DNA of 64,000 nt, taken from contig OZ241351.1 of assembly GCA_965200355.1 (NCBI GenBank), positions 2,976,001 through 3,040,000 on the forward strand, written 5' to 3'. Source of the DNA: Bin18 sp965200355 (GTDB lineage Bacteria > Desulfobacterota > Binatia > Bin18). Each line of letters begins with the position of its first letter. Positions within the stretch are counted from its first letter, which is position 1. The notes beneath the pieces were generated by a model. It was given only the letters and a program-made list of their open reading frames with translations, had not been told where the DNA came from and searched no databases. This document shows positions 32,404-40,339 of this stretch, piece by piece. The position numbers and the translations under genes are program-made.

Positions 32404-33150
32404 ATGGAGAGTCTGCCACTTGAAGGGAAATCCACTCGGGCAAAAAGTCCGAATGCTCCTTCTTACAGTCTCCAGGAATGTCTTGAGGATACGCGCAAGG
32501 TCTTTCGTATTGAAAACCAAGTCGCAACAAGTCGGGAGTCGATTGCAGAACACATTACGCTTGCTCCGCAATCTGGCCCTTTTAACAGAAAACTCAGCAG
32601 CCTACGCCAGTACGGCCTCCTTGAAGCTATTGGGAAAGATCTGCGGGTCAGCGATCTGTTCATCAGAATAGAACATGCGACAGGAGAGACGGAGCGCTGT
32701 CGGGCCTTACGTGAAGCTCTCGGCCGTCCAGCGGTTTTTCAAAGACTGCTGTCCCAATATGAGCAGACTGGCTTACCTTCCGATATCAATCTTACAAACC
32801 AGCTGATAATCAAACACAGATTCACTAAAAAGAACGCCGAGGTCGTTTCTCGTGCATTCCTGGACTCCTCACGTTTCGCCGGCTTGGGTCTTTTCCGTCC
32901 TCACGCCACACCTTCCCCCCTCCCCCCTCAAGCGACTCGGGCCCCCCTGGAAGAGACATTTCCTCCTCCCCTCCCTTCTCAGCCCGCTCTCCCTGCTTCT
33001 CGGACACGGACTGACGTTTCTCTCTGTAGACAGGAGATCCCACTCGGCACAGGTCGTCGGGCCGTCGTTGAGCTCCCTGAGGATATTAGACCTGAGGAAA
33101 TTCAACGCCTGATGCGCATCTTGCAAGCCTTGGCCGACCCTATCGACTGA
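32404..33150 (+). CDS. Unknown protein with possible winged-helix N-terminus
   Basis: 248 residues from the ATG at 32404, which follows the strong site TAGGAGGTTGAAT; the frame is open 63 codons further upstream through AT-rich DNA, but that part does not look like protein. The N-terminal half (IENQVATSRESIAEHITLA, then LSSLRQYGLLEAIGKDLRVS) looks like a winged-helix that separates regulatory from resistant targets. The middle (LGRPAVFQRLLSQYEQTGLP, then FAGLGLF) resembles helical domains found in archaeal and bacterial proteins of unknown role. A Pro-rich linker (PLPPQATRAPLEETFPPPLP) and a C-terminal domain (LPEDIRPEEIQRLMRILQAL) follow. The name is not known to me. Confidence 0.6.
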   Translation: MESLPLEGKSTRAKSPNAPSYSLQECLEDTRKVFRIENQVATSRESIAEHITLAPQSGPFNRKLSSLRQYGLLEAIGKDLRVSDLFIRIEHATGETERCRALREALGRPAVFQRLLSQYEQTGLPSDINLTNQLIIKHRFTKKNAEVVSRAFLDSSRFAGLGLFRPHATPSPLPPQATRAPLEETFPPPLPSQPALPASRTRTDVSLCRQEIPLGTGRRAVVELPEDIRPEEIQRLMRILQALADPID

Positions 33151-33237
33151 TAGTCCGCTGGCGAGCCGGTCTTTACTTCATCCCTATTCCACTCTAGCCT
33201 CTGGCATTGCATTTCATTCTCCCACCTCCTACGGGGC

Positions 33238-34548
33238 ATGGTTGTGTCAACGACTCAGACCCAAAATCCACCACACCCACTCGTACCGAGAGCTTTGCAG
33301 TGGATTTCGCGTCTTTTCTTTGCGCACTTCTTCACCCTTCTGTTAATAACAATCAGCCTGTCTCAGTGGAGCGTACCGGCCTGGTTTTTGAGCGTCTTTT
33401 TAGCCGTGCCTCTGCCGCCGTTAGCGACATTAGCCGTTCTCCTCTCTCCCATTCTTTTTTGCTTGAATCTCGCCCTCCTCCGCTTCTCTCGACGCCTCTC
33501 CACCCTTCCCACAGCCCTCCGTCATCTGCTCCGGATTTATTTTGCCTCGGCTTTCATCAGCGTCTTTTGCTTTGTGTTTCTTGTGTTGTGCGGAGTGTTA
33601 TGGACACTCTTGTCTGTTCTTGTCACCGCCGGCGACTTCTTTTTTCCCGTTGCAGAACTCCACCTGTCTGTTCAGCCCGTGCTGACATTCGGCTTTCGTC
33701 TCTTTGCCGGGGTGAGTCTCGTGCTCATTACCGGCCTTCTCATCTATGGCTATCTCGGAGGACAGCGTCAGCTCGGCCTCTCCGAGATCGACCTCCCCCT
33801 GACCCATTGGCCGGCCGCAAGTCCGCCTATCAGAATTGCGCATATCAGCGACCTCCACATCGGGACGAATCTCACGACGCAAGAACTCGAAACCTATGTC
33901 CAGAGAGTCAATGCGCTCCGGCCAGACCTCATTCTCCTGACCGGCGATATCCTCGACTCCAATCCGGCCTATATCCCGGACTTCTTCCCGTATCTGAACA
34001 CGCTCCACGCCCGGTATGGAGTCTTTGCCTGTCTTGGTAATCATGATCGCTATGCAGGCGTGCAGGCTGTGGCGGCTGGCTTAGCAGACTATACCCGTAT
34101 TACCCTTCTACGCGACCAAGTTGTCCATCTCGCTATGACAGGCACAACGCTCCATCTCATTGGTCTGGACGACCGCGGGAAAGATTGGGCCCGCGGGCTC
34201 GACGAGGATACCACTCTCACCCGCCTCAGAGCGGACATCCCGAGCCATGAGCCCACTATTTTATTATCGCACCGTCCCGATATTTTTCCCGCCGCAGCCA
34301 GTCTCGGTATTGATCTCACCCTGTCGGGCCATACCCATGGCGGGCAATTTGCCCTGCCCTTCCAGCCCCATCAGTTCAATTTGGCCCGCTTTATTACCCG
34401 CTTTCCACGCGGCCAGTATACGCTCAGGGATTGTTCTCTGTATGTGAATCGAGGTCTGGGCGTCACGGGCCAGCGCATCCGTCTTTTCACTCCACGGGAA
34501 ATTGCGCTCTTGACCTGTCGGGCCACGCCACATGCCGGAGCGCTGTGA
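33238..34548 (+). CDS. Membrane-anchored metallophosphoesterase
   Basis: 436 residues. The N-terminal half carries four or five hydrophobic helices (about residues 25-45, 47-80, 100-130, 150-180). The C-terminal half is a calcineurin-like phosphoesterase with metal ligands in the usual order: DLHIG, TGDILDS, LGNHDRY, then LSHRPD and GHTHGGQ. It resembles YkuE/YaeI-type enzymes that hydrolyse UDP-2,3-diacylglucosamine or related phosphodiesters at the membrane. The ATG has only a weak ribosome-binding site. Confidence 0.9.
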   Translation: MVVSTTQTQNPPHPLVPRALQWISRLFFAHFFTLLLITISLSQWSVPAWFLSVFLAVPLPPLATLAVLLSPILFCLNLALLRFSRRLSTLPTALRHLLRIYFASAFISVFCFVFLVLCGVLWTLLSVLVTAGDFFFPVAELHLSVQPVLTFGFRLFAGVSLVLITGLLIYGYLGGQRQLGLSEIDLPLTHWPAASPPIRIAHISDLHIGTNLTTQELETYVQRVNALRPDLILLTGDILDSNPAYIPDFFPYLNTLHARYGVFACLGNHDRYAGVQAVAAGLADYTRITLLRDQVVHLAMTGTTLHLIGLDDRGKDWARGLDEDTTLTRLRADIPSHEPTILLSHRPDIFPAAASLGIDLTLSGHTHGGQFALPFQPHQFNLARFITRFPRGQYTLRDCSLYVNRGLGVTGQRIRLFTPREIALLTCRATPHAGAL

Positions 34549-34656
34549 ACGCCCCCCTGCTCCGCCGCATTTTACTACGTCACACGCCGCGGTTGTCCTA
34601 CTTGACCCCTTGCACCCATTACTGCATCCTCAAAGGGTCACGCCACCGGGGATACC

Positions 34657-35493
34657 ATGTATCATCTCACTCGCTTTGTTGAATTTGAGGCGTCTCACCG
34701 CTATTGGAATCCCGACTTTTCAGAAGAAGATAATTGGCGCACCTTTGGTAAATGTGTCAGTCCATACGGCCATGGGCATAATTATGTCCTGCGGGTGACC
34801 GTGCACGGCGAGAGCGACCCGCACACCGGTATGGTGATCAATATCAAAGAATTGGACCGCTTACTCAAAGAAGTCACTGGCCAGTTTGACCATAAATTCA
34901 TTAATCTCGACCACCCGGCCTTCAGCCATCTCATTCCGACCACGGAAACGCTTGCAACCTATATGCGGGACTATCTCGCAGACCGGTTGCGAATAGCGCA
35001 GCCGGCAGCCCGGCTCTTTCGTGTTCGCCTGTATGAAGAACCAACGCTCTGGTCCGATGTGTCGGGTGGAAAGGGAAGTGCTATGGTCGCCCTCACAAAA
35101 TCCTTCAGCTTTAGCGCCGCTCACCGTCTTCATAGTCCACATTTATCCGACGAGCAGAATAGAGAGATATTTGGCAAATGTAATAATCTGCATGGCCACG
35201 GGCATAATTACGAACTGGAGGTGACCGTCACCGGCGCTATCGATCCACAGACCGGCATGATTTTTGACCTGGCCAAGCTGATGCAGATCGTACACGAAGA
35301 AGTGATTGAGCGTTTTGATCATAAACATCTCAATCGTGAGACAGCGGAGTTTCACAATCTCAATCCCACGGGAGAAAACATTGTCCACGTTATTTGGAAC
35401 CTGCTGGAACCACGTCTGGGCCCGCACCTGTCGCGGGTTGGGTTGTGGGAGACCCCGAAGAATTTCTTTGAATATCACGGAGAACGCGCGTAA
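34657..35493 (+). CDS. Tandem 6-pyruvoyl-tetrahydropterin synthase/QueD-family protein
   Basis: 278 residues made of two PTPS-fold domains in one chain, about residues 1-130 and 145-275. Each has the zinc histidines and catalytic cysteine: FEASHRY, GKCVSPYGHGHNY in the first, and FSAAHRLH, GKCNNLHGHGHNY in the second. Single-domain enzymes are about 120-150 residues and form hexamers; a fused pair would form trimers of dimers. Reaction would be on 7,8-dihydroneopterin triphosphate, giving 6-carboxy-tetrahydropterin (queuosine route) or pyruvoyl-tetrahydropterin. No other queuosine genes are nearby. Confidence 0.9.
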   Translation: MYHLTRFVEFEASHRYWNPDFSEEDNWRTFGKCVSPYGHGHNYVLRVTVHGESDPHTGMVINIKELDRLLKEVTGQFDHKFINLDHPAFSHLIPTTETLATYMRDYLADRLRIAQPAARLFRVRLYEEPTLWSDVSGGKGSAMVALTKSFSFSAAHRLHSPHLSDEQNREIFGKCNNLHGHGHNYELEVTVTGAIDPQTGMIFDLAKLMQIVHEEVIERFDHKHLNRETAEFHNLNPTGENIVHVIWNLLEPRLGPHLSRVGLWETPKNFFEYHGERA

Positions 35494-35516
35494 GCCTTGC
35501 GCGTAAGGAATCCAAT

Positions 35517-36242
35517 ATGTCATCTCCCAAGCTGCATGGCCAAGTTGCCGTTGTCACTGGTGCGAGTTCTGGCATAGGTCACGCGACCGCCCTGGCCCTT
35601 GCCCAGGCTGGTGTCCAGGTCGTTCTCGCTGCCCGGACCCAGGCGACATTGGATGGGGTGGTCCAGGAATGTAGTCAGGTCGGTGCTCCAGCCCTTGCGG
35701 TTCCCACCGATGTCACCAACGAGCACGCCATTGCCGCCCTGATGGAGAGAGCCGTCCAGGCGTATGGGCAGCTTGATATTCTGGTGACGAGTGCCGGCGG
35801 TGCGGCCTTTGGTCCTATCATGGAATCCCGCACCGAGGACTGGGATATGCTCATGAACGTCAATCTGCGCGGGACGTATCTCTGCTGTAGAAGTGCGCTC
35901 GGACATATGCTGCCCCAAAAGCGTGGCCATATCCTCAACGTATTGTCTATTGCCAGCCACATGATCTTGCCTGGCTCAACAGCCTATACGGCCTCCAAGT
36001 TCGGCGCTCTCGGTCTGACGAAGGTCTTAGCGGCTGAGGTCCGCTCAGAAGGAATAAAAGTGACCGCCGTGATTCCCGGTGCGGTGGATACTCCCCTGTG
36101 GGACAAAAGCGGCGGGGACCTGGACCGGGCGAAAATGCTGTCTGCGGACGATGTGGCAGACGCCATGCTGGGCGTCATTGCTCAGCCGGCCGGTATTCAT
36201 ACCGATGAGCTTCACCTCATGCCGCCTTTAGGCGTGCTGTGA
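35517..36242 (+). CDS. Short-chain dehydrogenase/reductase
   Basis: 241 residues, classical SDR: TGASSGIGHATA nucleotide motif, TSAGG at the NNAG site, catalytic Ser in NVLSIASH and Tyr/Lys in AYTASKFG with 13 residues spacing. The ATG follows TAAGGAATCCAAT. It starts 23 bases after the tandem PTPS gene, in the same direction. Substrate unknown. The PG motif VIPGAVDTPLW is of the type seen in oxoacyl reductase-like SDRs. Confidence 0.88.
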   Translation: MSSPKLHGQVAVVTGASSGIGHATALALAQAGVQVVLAARTQATLDGVVQECSQVGAPALAVPTDVTNEHAIAALMERAVQAYGQLDILVTSAGGAAFGPIMESRTEDWDMLMNVNLRGTYLCCRSALGHMLPQKRGHILNVLSIASHMILPGSTAYTASKFGALGLTKVLAAEVRSEGIKVTAVIPGAVDTPLWDKSGGDLDRAKMLSADDVADAMLGVIAQPAGIHTDELHLMPPLGVL

Positions 36243-36258
36243 TGCTGGACAGACAGAG

Positions 36259-36346
36259 CGGAGGGAGTGGGATTCGAACCCACGAGAGCCTTTTGGACTC
36301 TACCGATTTTCAAGACCGGCGCCTTCAACCGCTCGGCCATCCCTCC
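36259..36346 (-). tRNA. tRNA-Ser (anticodon TGA)
   Basis: On the minus strand the acceptor GGAGGGA pairs with TCCCTCC followed by discriminator G. The D-arm is GCCGAGCGGTTGAAGGC, the anticodon loop CTTGAAA gives TGA, there is a long variable arm as in type II tRNAs, and the T-loop GGTTCGAATCC is perfect. CCA is not encoded. It reads UCN serine codons and is a substrate of SerRS (14.6 kb). Confidence 0.96.
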
Positions 36347-36425
36347 ACGTGGCCGGTCTTACACGGCTTTCTTCGACTTTGAAAGGGGGGATGGAAGGTC
36401 GCCACCGTGACGGGCATCACTCGCT

Positions 36426-36833
36426 TCAGCCCGTCGGTGAGGTATCAGGGCACACCCTGCGTTCCTTAAAACGCCACCGCCCGGCAACTTTCTCAATCTG
36501 GTCCTCATAACGCCCAGAAATCACCAGTTCAGTTTTTCCCCGTGCCGCATGCGTCATGAGCAGATAACTCTCTGCGGTAGCCGTGTCACCGTCGAGGTCG
36601 ATCAGAATGTTCATGACACAGTGACGAGGCTGGGCGTCTCCGGTCCAGTCTTTATAGCGGGCGGTAAAGGCCAGCAGCTTCTCCGCCCCTTGCCATTGAC
36701 CCAGAATTGGACTGTTAAAAGTGCCATCCGCGGTAAAGCATTGGACCCACTCCGCATAGCGTCCCGCGTCAATCGAGAGACAGTAGCGTGTCATTAAATC
36801 GCGAATAGCCTCTTTGTCTTCCAAAGCGTTCAT
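36426..36833 (-). CDS. SnoaL-like/NTF2-fold protein
   Basis: 135 residues with the alpha+beta cone fold signature: EAIRDLMTRYCLSIDAGRYA, then WVQCFTADGTFNSP, and the C-terminal sheet RWRFKERRV. The family includes polyketide cyclases, limonene epoxide hydrolases, steroid isomerases and the small subunits of ring-hydroxylating dioxygenases. The N-terminal pattern is closest to SnoaL_4-type proteins. Isolated between the tRNA and the nuclease-PDZ gene. Confidence 0.75.
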   Translation of the reverse strand: MNALEDKEAIRDLMTRYCLSIDAGRYAEWVQCFTADGTFNSPILGQWQGAEKLLAFTARYKDWTGDAQPRHCVMNILIDLDGDTATAESYLLMTHAARGKTELVISGRYEDQIEKVAGRWRFKERRVCPDTSPTG

Positions 36834-36870
36834 CGCTCTACTCCTTTTTCACTTTCTCTTTCACATCTGT

Positions 36871-37677
36871 TCATCTCGGCCCAAAGATGACCGTGATGTC
36901 TTGGCCGGAACGTCGGACGAGCAGACGGGCGGACTGATTCTCTGGTAGAGTTTTCTGCCGCAAGTCTGCGATACTGCGGATGAGTGCGCCCTCCAGGGCC
37001 AGAATGATGTCGCCGCGTTGCAGGGTCCCCTGACCCTGAGCGGCGTTTGTCACCAGCACCCCGTCCGCGGTCGGAAGCTGAAAATACTCTGCCAGTTCAG
37101 CCGTCATATTCTGGACCTCAATCCCCATGACCGTCGCGCTGATGGTCTGGAGGGGGCCGGGCAAACGCTGGCTGCTTTCCGCAAAGACCTCCTCCGCAAC
37201 AAAAATAGGCCGGTCGAACCTGAGAGCAAGCGCAATAGCATCACTCGGACGACTATCGACCTCAACCGACCGGTCGGTGAGGAGCAGATGAATCTGGGCG
37301 AAATAGGTATTATTCTTGAGCGCACTGACCACAATTTTTTGAAACTCGACACCCATATGGTCCAGGACGTTTTTCATTAAGTCATGCGTCAGCGGGCGGG
37401 GAAAAGGCGTTCCGGCCAGGGCCAGCGCAATGGCCCTGGCCTCGAATGGACCAACCCAGATAGGGAGGAATCGTGCCGTCTCAGTATCGGCGAGAATCAC
37501 CACAGGAGCCTGCGCGTGTCGATCAAATCCAACATGATGAACCTGGACAGGGAAGACAGGCACGGCAGAGGCGCGACCAGGCAGGAGCAGAAGAAGAGCG
37601 AACAGGCCGGCGAGAAGACCAGACCGCAATGGGCGGGACCGGCATGAGAACGGAGGGTGAGTCTGGTGCTGTCGCAT
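36871..37677 (-). CDS. Secreted bifunctional-nuclease domain fused to PDZ domain
   Basis: 268 residues; ATG preceded by AGGAGGTCGT. Signal peptide or anchor (LLAGLFALLLLLPGRASAVP), then a BFN/DUF151 domain (about 40-165) with PVVILADTETARFLPIWVG, LTHDLMKNVL, NNTYFAQIHLL and VDSRPSDAIALAL, then a PDZ domain (about 190-268) with VLVTNAAQGQGTLQRGDIIL and LPENQSARLLVRRSGQ. A paralogue without signal or PDZ is at 23.8 kb. The PDZ suggests it binds another exported protein, perhaps a protease or membrane partner. Confidence 0.8.
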   Translation of the reverse strand: MRQHQTHPPFSCRSRPLRSGLLAGLFALLLLLPGRASAVPVFPVQVHHVGFDRHAQAPVVILADTETARFLPIWVGPFEARAIALALAGTPFPRPLTHDLMKNVLDHMGVEFQKIVVSALKNNTYFAQIHLLLTDRSVEVDSRPSDAIALALRFDRPIFVAEEVFAESSQRLPGPLQTISATVMGIEVQNMTAELAEYFQLPTADGVLVTNAAQGQGTLQRGDIILALEGALIRSIADLRQKTLPENQSARLLVRRSGQDITVIFGPR

Positions 37678-37795
37678 ACGACCTCCTGGAATTCTGAGGT
37701 TTTCCTAACGGGAAGGGGCAAGAGAGAAACAGTCAGACAATGATAAGAAGCATGGCGCGAAGATGCAGGGGAACAGTAAGGCGCGCGGCGAGAGT

Positions 37796-38128
37796 TCAGT
37801 CCGCTGGGCTGGTCGAACAGGCGGTACACAGATTTTCAATATTATCCGGATCTTCAACAATCCCCTCATCCAGGCTATGGCATATCTGAGAGCAGCGTGC
37901 GCAAATAAAATAGATACCCTCAATGGTCTTATTAATCCGCTCCCGATTCAACACCCGTCCGCGCAGCTTGGAGATCCGAATACCAAGGAGTTCTGCATAG
38001 CGCTTTTTTATCTTGCGTCGCCCAGCTTCATCTTTTGGCAGCTCCTCTTCTTCGAGGTCCTCCCCTTGCTCTTCCTCGTCAAAGAGACTGGGGGCACGCG
38101 CCTTCCCGGCTTGCTTCGCCCGCGGCAT
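37796..38128 (-). CDS. Small acidic protein with CxxC pair (zinc-binding?)
   Basis: 110 residues. The N-terminal third is highly charged (FDEEEQGEDLEEEELPKDEA), the middle basic (RRKIKKRYAELLGIRISKLR) and the C-terminus has two CxxC pairs (CARC and CTAC), spaced about 25 residues apart, which may bind zinc. The ATG directly follows the TAA of the zinc-ribbon gene upstream, so the two are likely one operon. Function unknown. Confidence 0.6.
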   Translation of the reverse strand: MPRAKQAGKARAPSLFDEEEQGEDLEEEELPKDEAGRRKIKKRYAELLGIRISKLRGRVLNRERINKTIEGIYFICARCSQICHSLDEGIVEDPDNIENLCTACSTSPAD

Positions 38129-38311
38129 TTACAGACTCCGGGCGGAGCTTGTTGTGACCGCATGTTCTATGTTCTTTTCGCAGACCCAATAGAACCCTTT
38201 CTTTCCGAACCCGGCAAATTGCACGACCCGGCTTTGGGCTCCACACATCGGACATGCCTGTTGTGAGTCGAATTTCTTGTCTTTTTGGGCGGTTTTCGCT
38301 TTCCCGGCCAT
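38129..38311 (-). CDS. Zinc-ribbon-like small protein
   Basis: 60 residues from the ATG at 38311, preceded by GGAGGAAAGACT; the frame is open seven codons further. It contains CPMCG and a later Cys in WVCEKN, with basic residues at the N-terminus (AGKAKTAQKDKKF). It is too short to name. Its stop abuts the start of the next gene, and a good promoter lies upstream (38369-38398). The pair may be nucleic-acid-binding. Confidence 0.55.
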   Translation of the reverse strand: MAGKAKTAQKDKKFDSQQACPMCGAQSRVVQFAGFGKKGFYWVCEKNIEHAVTTSSARSL

Positions 38312-38368
38312 AGTCTTTCCTCCACAATCCAATCAAGGAAATGTTCAGAGATATCTGCTTGCTATACC

Positions 38369-38398
38369 AGGATAGGCGATTGCTCGCCCAACTGTCAA
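38369..38398 (-). promoter_or_regulatory. Sigma-70-like promoter for zinc-protein pair
   Basis: On the minus strand: -35 TTGACA (38393-38398), 18 bases, -10 TATCCT (38369-38374). It lies about 58 bases before the ATG of the zinc-ribbon gene and faces away from the TrmI gene. Confidence 0.5.
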
Positions 38399-38411
38399 GG
38401 GTGAAAGGTTC

Positions 38412-38440
38412 TTGTCAGTTCAGGCCACGCATGGTATCGT
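38412..38440 (+). promoter_or_regulatory. Possible sigma-70 promoter for TrmI gene
   Basis: -35 TTGTCA (38412-38417), 17 bases, -10 TATCGT (38435-38440). It lies about 88 bases before the ATG at 38528. Weaker than the minus-strand promoter next to it. Confidence 0.35.
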
Positions 38441-38527
38441 TGCCGTCGTGAAATTCAAATTTATCACACGAAATCAGAGACTTACGTCTTCTCATCGCAG
38501 GGCTGCCCAGGCCCTGTGGAGGGAGGG

Positions 38528-39412
38528 ATGACGCTGCCGTCCGCATCGGACCGGGTGCTCTTGCAGCCGGACGACAGTGTGCTCTTCATTGACCAGAAGG
38601 AACGCGAATATCTCCGCCTCCTGCACCCCGGTAGTGTCATTGCGCTGCGGGGTGGGAATATCCCTGCTGAGCAGTTTATTGGACTTGCAGAAGGCAGCTT
38701 GGTCCAGATCGGTCAGGGGGAAAAATTCCGCATCTTCCGGCCAACGTATGCACGCCTGATTCCCAACCTGCCGCGCCAAGCCCAAGTGATCTATCCCAAG
38801 GATATTGGTCTTATCCTGCTCTGGGGAGATGTCTTCCCCGGCGCCCGTGTCCTTGAGGTAGGAGCAGGCCCGGGGGCTTTGAGTATCGCTTTGCTACGAG
38901 CCATAGGACCAGAAGGCTATTTACTCACCGTTGATATTCGGACCGACCATTGCAAGATGGCACGCAACAACGTCAAGCGCTTTTTTGGCGCTCCGCCAAA
39001 CTGGATAGTCGCCCAAACCGATGCGTATCAGGGGTTGCCGATTCGGGAGGTTGACCGCGCCCTGATTGATCTGCCGGAGCCGTGGCAGGTCGTGCCTCAT
39101 GCCCGAGCAGTCATCCGGCCTGGGGGGGTGCTCGTGGGCTATCTCCCCACGGTGCTGCAAGTCAAAGCGCTGGTAGACGCACTCCACGCAGACCCCAGGT
39201 TTGCCTGCGTAGAAGTCATGGAAAACATGGTCCGGTTCTGGCATGTCAAAGACCGGTCCGTGCGGCCGGAACACCGCATGGTCGCGCATACCGGCTTTAT
39301 TGTGGTCGCCAGACGGGTCACTGAGGCGGCCGCCATTCAGGTCAAGTCCGAGAAGCAAGTCAGACAAGAAGCTCAGCAAGCCGCAGTCCCACACAGCGCG
39401 CCGGAATCGTGA
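38528..39412 (+). CDS. tRNA (adenine-N1)-methyltransferase-like protein (TrmI type)
   Basis: 294 residues from the ATG at 38528, where GGAGGGAGG precedes; a GTG at 38516 is an alternative. N-terminal TrmI-type domain with YPKDIGLILLWGDVFPGARV, then SAM motif I VLEVGAGPGALSIALLRA, motif II TVDIR, and catalytic region ALIDLPEPWQ, typical of m1A58 tRNA methyltransferases. It should modify A58 in the T-loop. The C-terminal tail after about 275 is a Gln/Lys-rich extension (VKSEKQVRQEAQQAA). Likely fine, though specificity for A57/A58 cannot be told. Confidence 0.88.
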   Translation: MTLPSASDRVLLQPDDSVLFIDQKEREYLRLLHPGSVIALRGGNIPAEQFIGLAEGSLVQIGQGEKFRIFRPTYARLIPNLPRQAQVIYPKDIGLILLWGDVFPGARVLEVGAGPGALSIALLRAIGPEGYLLTVDIRTDHCKMARNNVKRFFGAPPNWIVAQTDAYQGLPIREVDRALIDLPEPWQVVPHARAVIRPGGVLVGYLPTVLQVKALVDALHADPRFACVEVMENMVRFWHVKDRSVRPEHRMVAHTGFIVVARRVTEAAAIQVKSEKQVRQEAQQAAVPHSAPES

Positions 39413-39509
39413 TTGATGTCTGTCCGGACAATCTATGCGCTTTCCCTCTCCTACACCTCTTGCCTCCTCAACCTCTCACCTGATAGCTGACGGTGGTGAG
39501 GGGGAAACC

Positions 39510-40268
39510 ATGTCGAAAGTGCTTTTTGAGAAAAAGGGAGGCATTGCCTATGTGACCATTAACCGGCCGGAACGCCTCAACGCGTGTGACGTTGAAACCT
39601 ATCATATGCTGGCCGACATCTGGATCGAATTTCGAGACGACCCGAGCTTACGCGTCGCTATTCTGACCGGAGCCGGCGAGCGAGCGTTTAGTGCCGGGAG
39701 TGATATAAAAGCGAATTATGTCAATCGTCCGGAAAACGAAAATACCAATCTCTTCCCAACGCTGTTCGACCTGTATAAGCCTATCATTGCGGCCATCAAC
39801 GGCCACGCGAATGGTGGCGGCCTGGAGCAGGCTCTGGCGTGCGATATCCGCGTGGCCGCGGAGCATGCCCAATTCGGATTTGGCGAAGTTCGCCTAGGCT
39901 GGCTGCCGGGTGGCGGGGGGACGCAACGCCTCCCCCGGATCATTCCTCTGGGACGGGCCTTGGAGTTATTGTATACCGGCGCTCGCATTTCCGCGGAAGA
40001 AGCCTATCGCCTCGGTCTGGTTGACTACCTCGTCTCCATGCGTCAGCTCATGCCCAGGTGTGAAGAGATTGCCGAAGAGATTTGCAAGAGCGCGCCCCTG
40101 GCCGTACAGCACATCAAGCAAGCTTCCTTACGCGGCCTGGATGTGTCCCTCAAGGAGGGACTGCAATTAGAACGTACACTCTATAACGAACTGCAAGCGA
40201 CCGAAGACGCCCGTGAAGGCGCCCTTGCTTTTGCAGAAAAACGGGCCCCGCATTGGCAGGGCCAGTGA
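39510..40268 (+). CDS. Enoyl-CoA hydratase/isomerase (crotonase) family protein
   Basis: 252 residues from the ATG at 39510 (MSKVLFEKKGGIAYVTINRP), with GAGGGGGAAACC upstream; the frame is open 25 codons before. Oxyanion-hole motifs: AFSAGSDIKANY and NGHANGGGLEQALACD. The catalytic Glu positions of a hydratase would lie in FGFGEVRLGWLPGGGGTQRLPR, where Glu is present once. C-terminus KRAPHWQGQ is typical. Role in beta-oxidation-like degradation; exact substrate unknown. Followed by Sir2. Confidence 0.9.
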   Translation: MSKVLFEKKGGIAYVTINRPERLNACDVETYHMLADIWIEFRDDPSLRVAILTGAGERAFSAGSDIKANYVNRPENENTNLFPTLFDLYKPIIAAINGHANGGGLEQALACDIRVAAEHAQFGFGEVRLGWLPGGGGTQRLPRIIPLGRALELLYTGARISAEEAYRLGLVDYLVSMRQLMPRCEEIAEEICKSAPLAVQHIKQASLRGLDVSLKEGLQLERTLYNELQATEDAREGALAFAEKRAPHWQGQ

Positions 40269-40339
40269 AGTCTGCCCCCTGCGGTCCGTTCGCTCAGCAA
40301 TCTCAGGAGAGGCAGCCCGGAACAGTCCAGAGGCGCGCT

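Noticed and set aside
33207..34040. 277-codon plus frame rich in Ser, Pro and Arg
   Set aside because: Other frame of the metallophosphoesterase gene; that gene has intact metal motifs.
35487..35508. Direct repeat GCGCGTAAG at the end of the tandem PTPS gene
   Set aside because: Two 9-base copies with 4 bases between could arise by chance around a stop codon; no sign of mobile element.
37763..38266. 167-codon plus frame
   Set aside because: Antisense to the two small cysteine-rich genes, which have a promoter and ribosome-binding sites in the right order.
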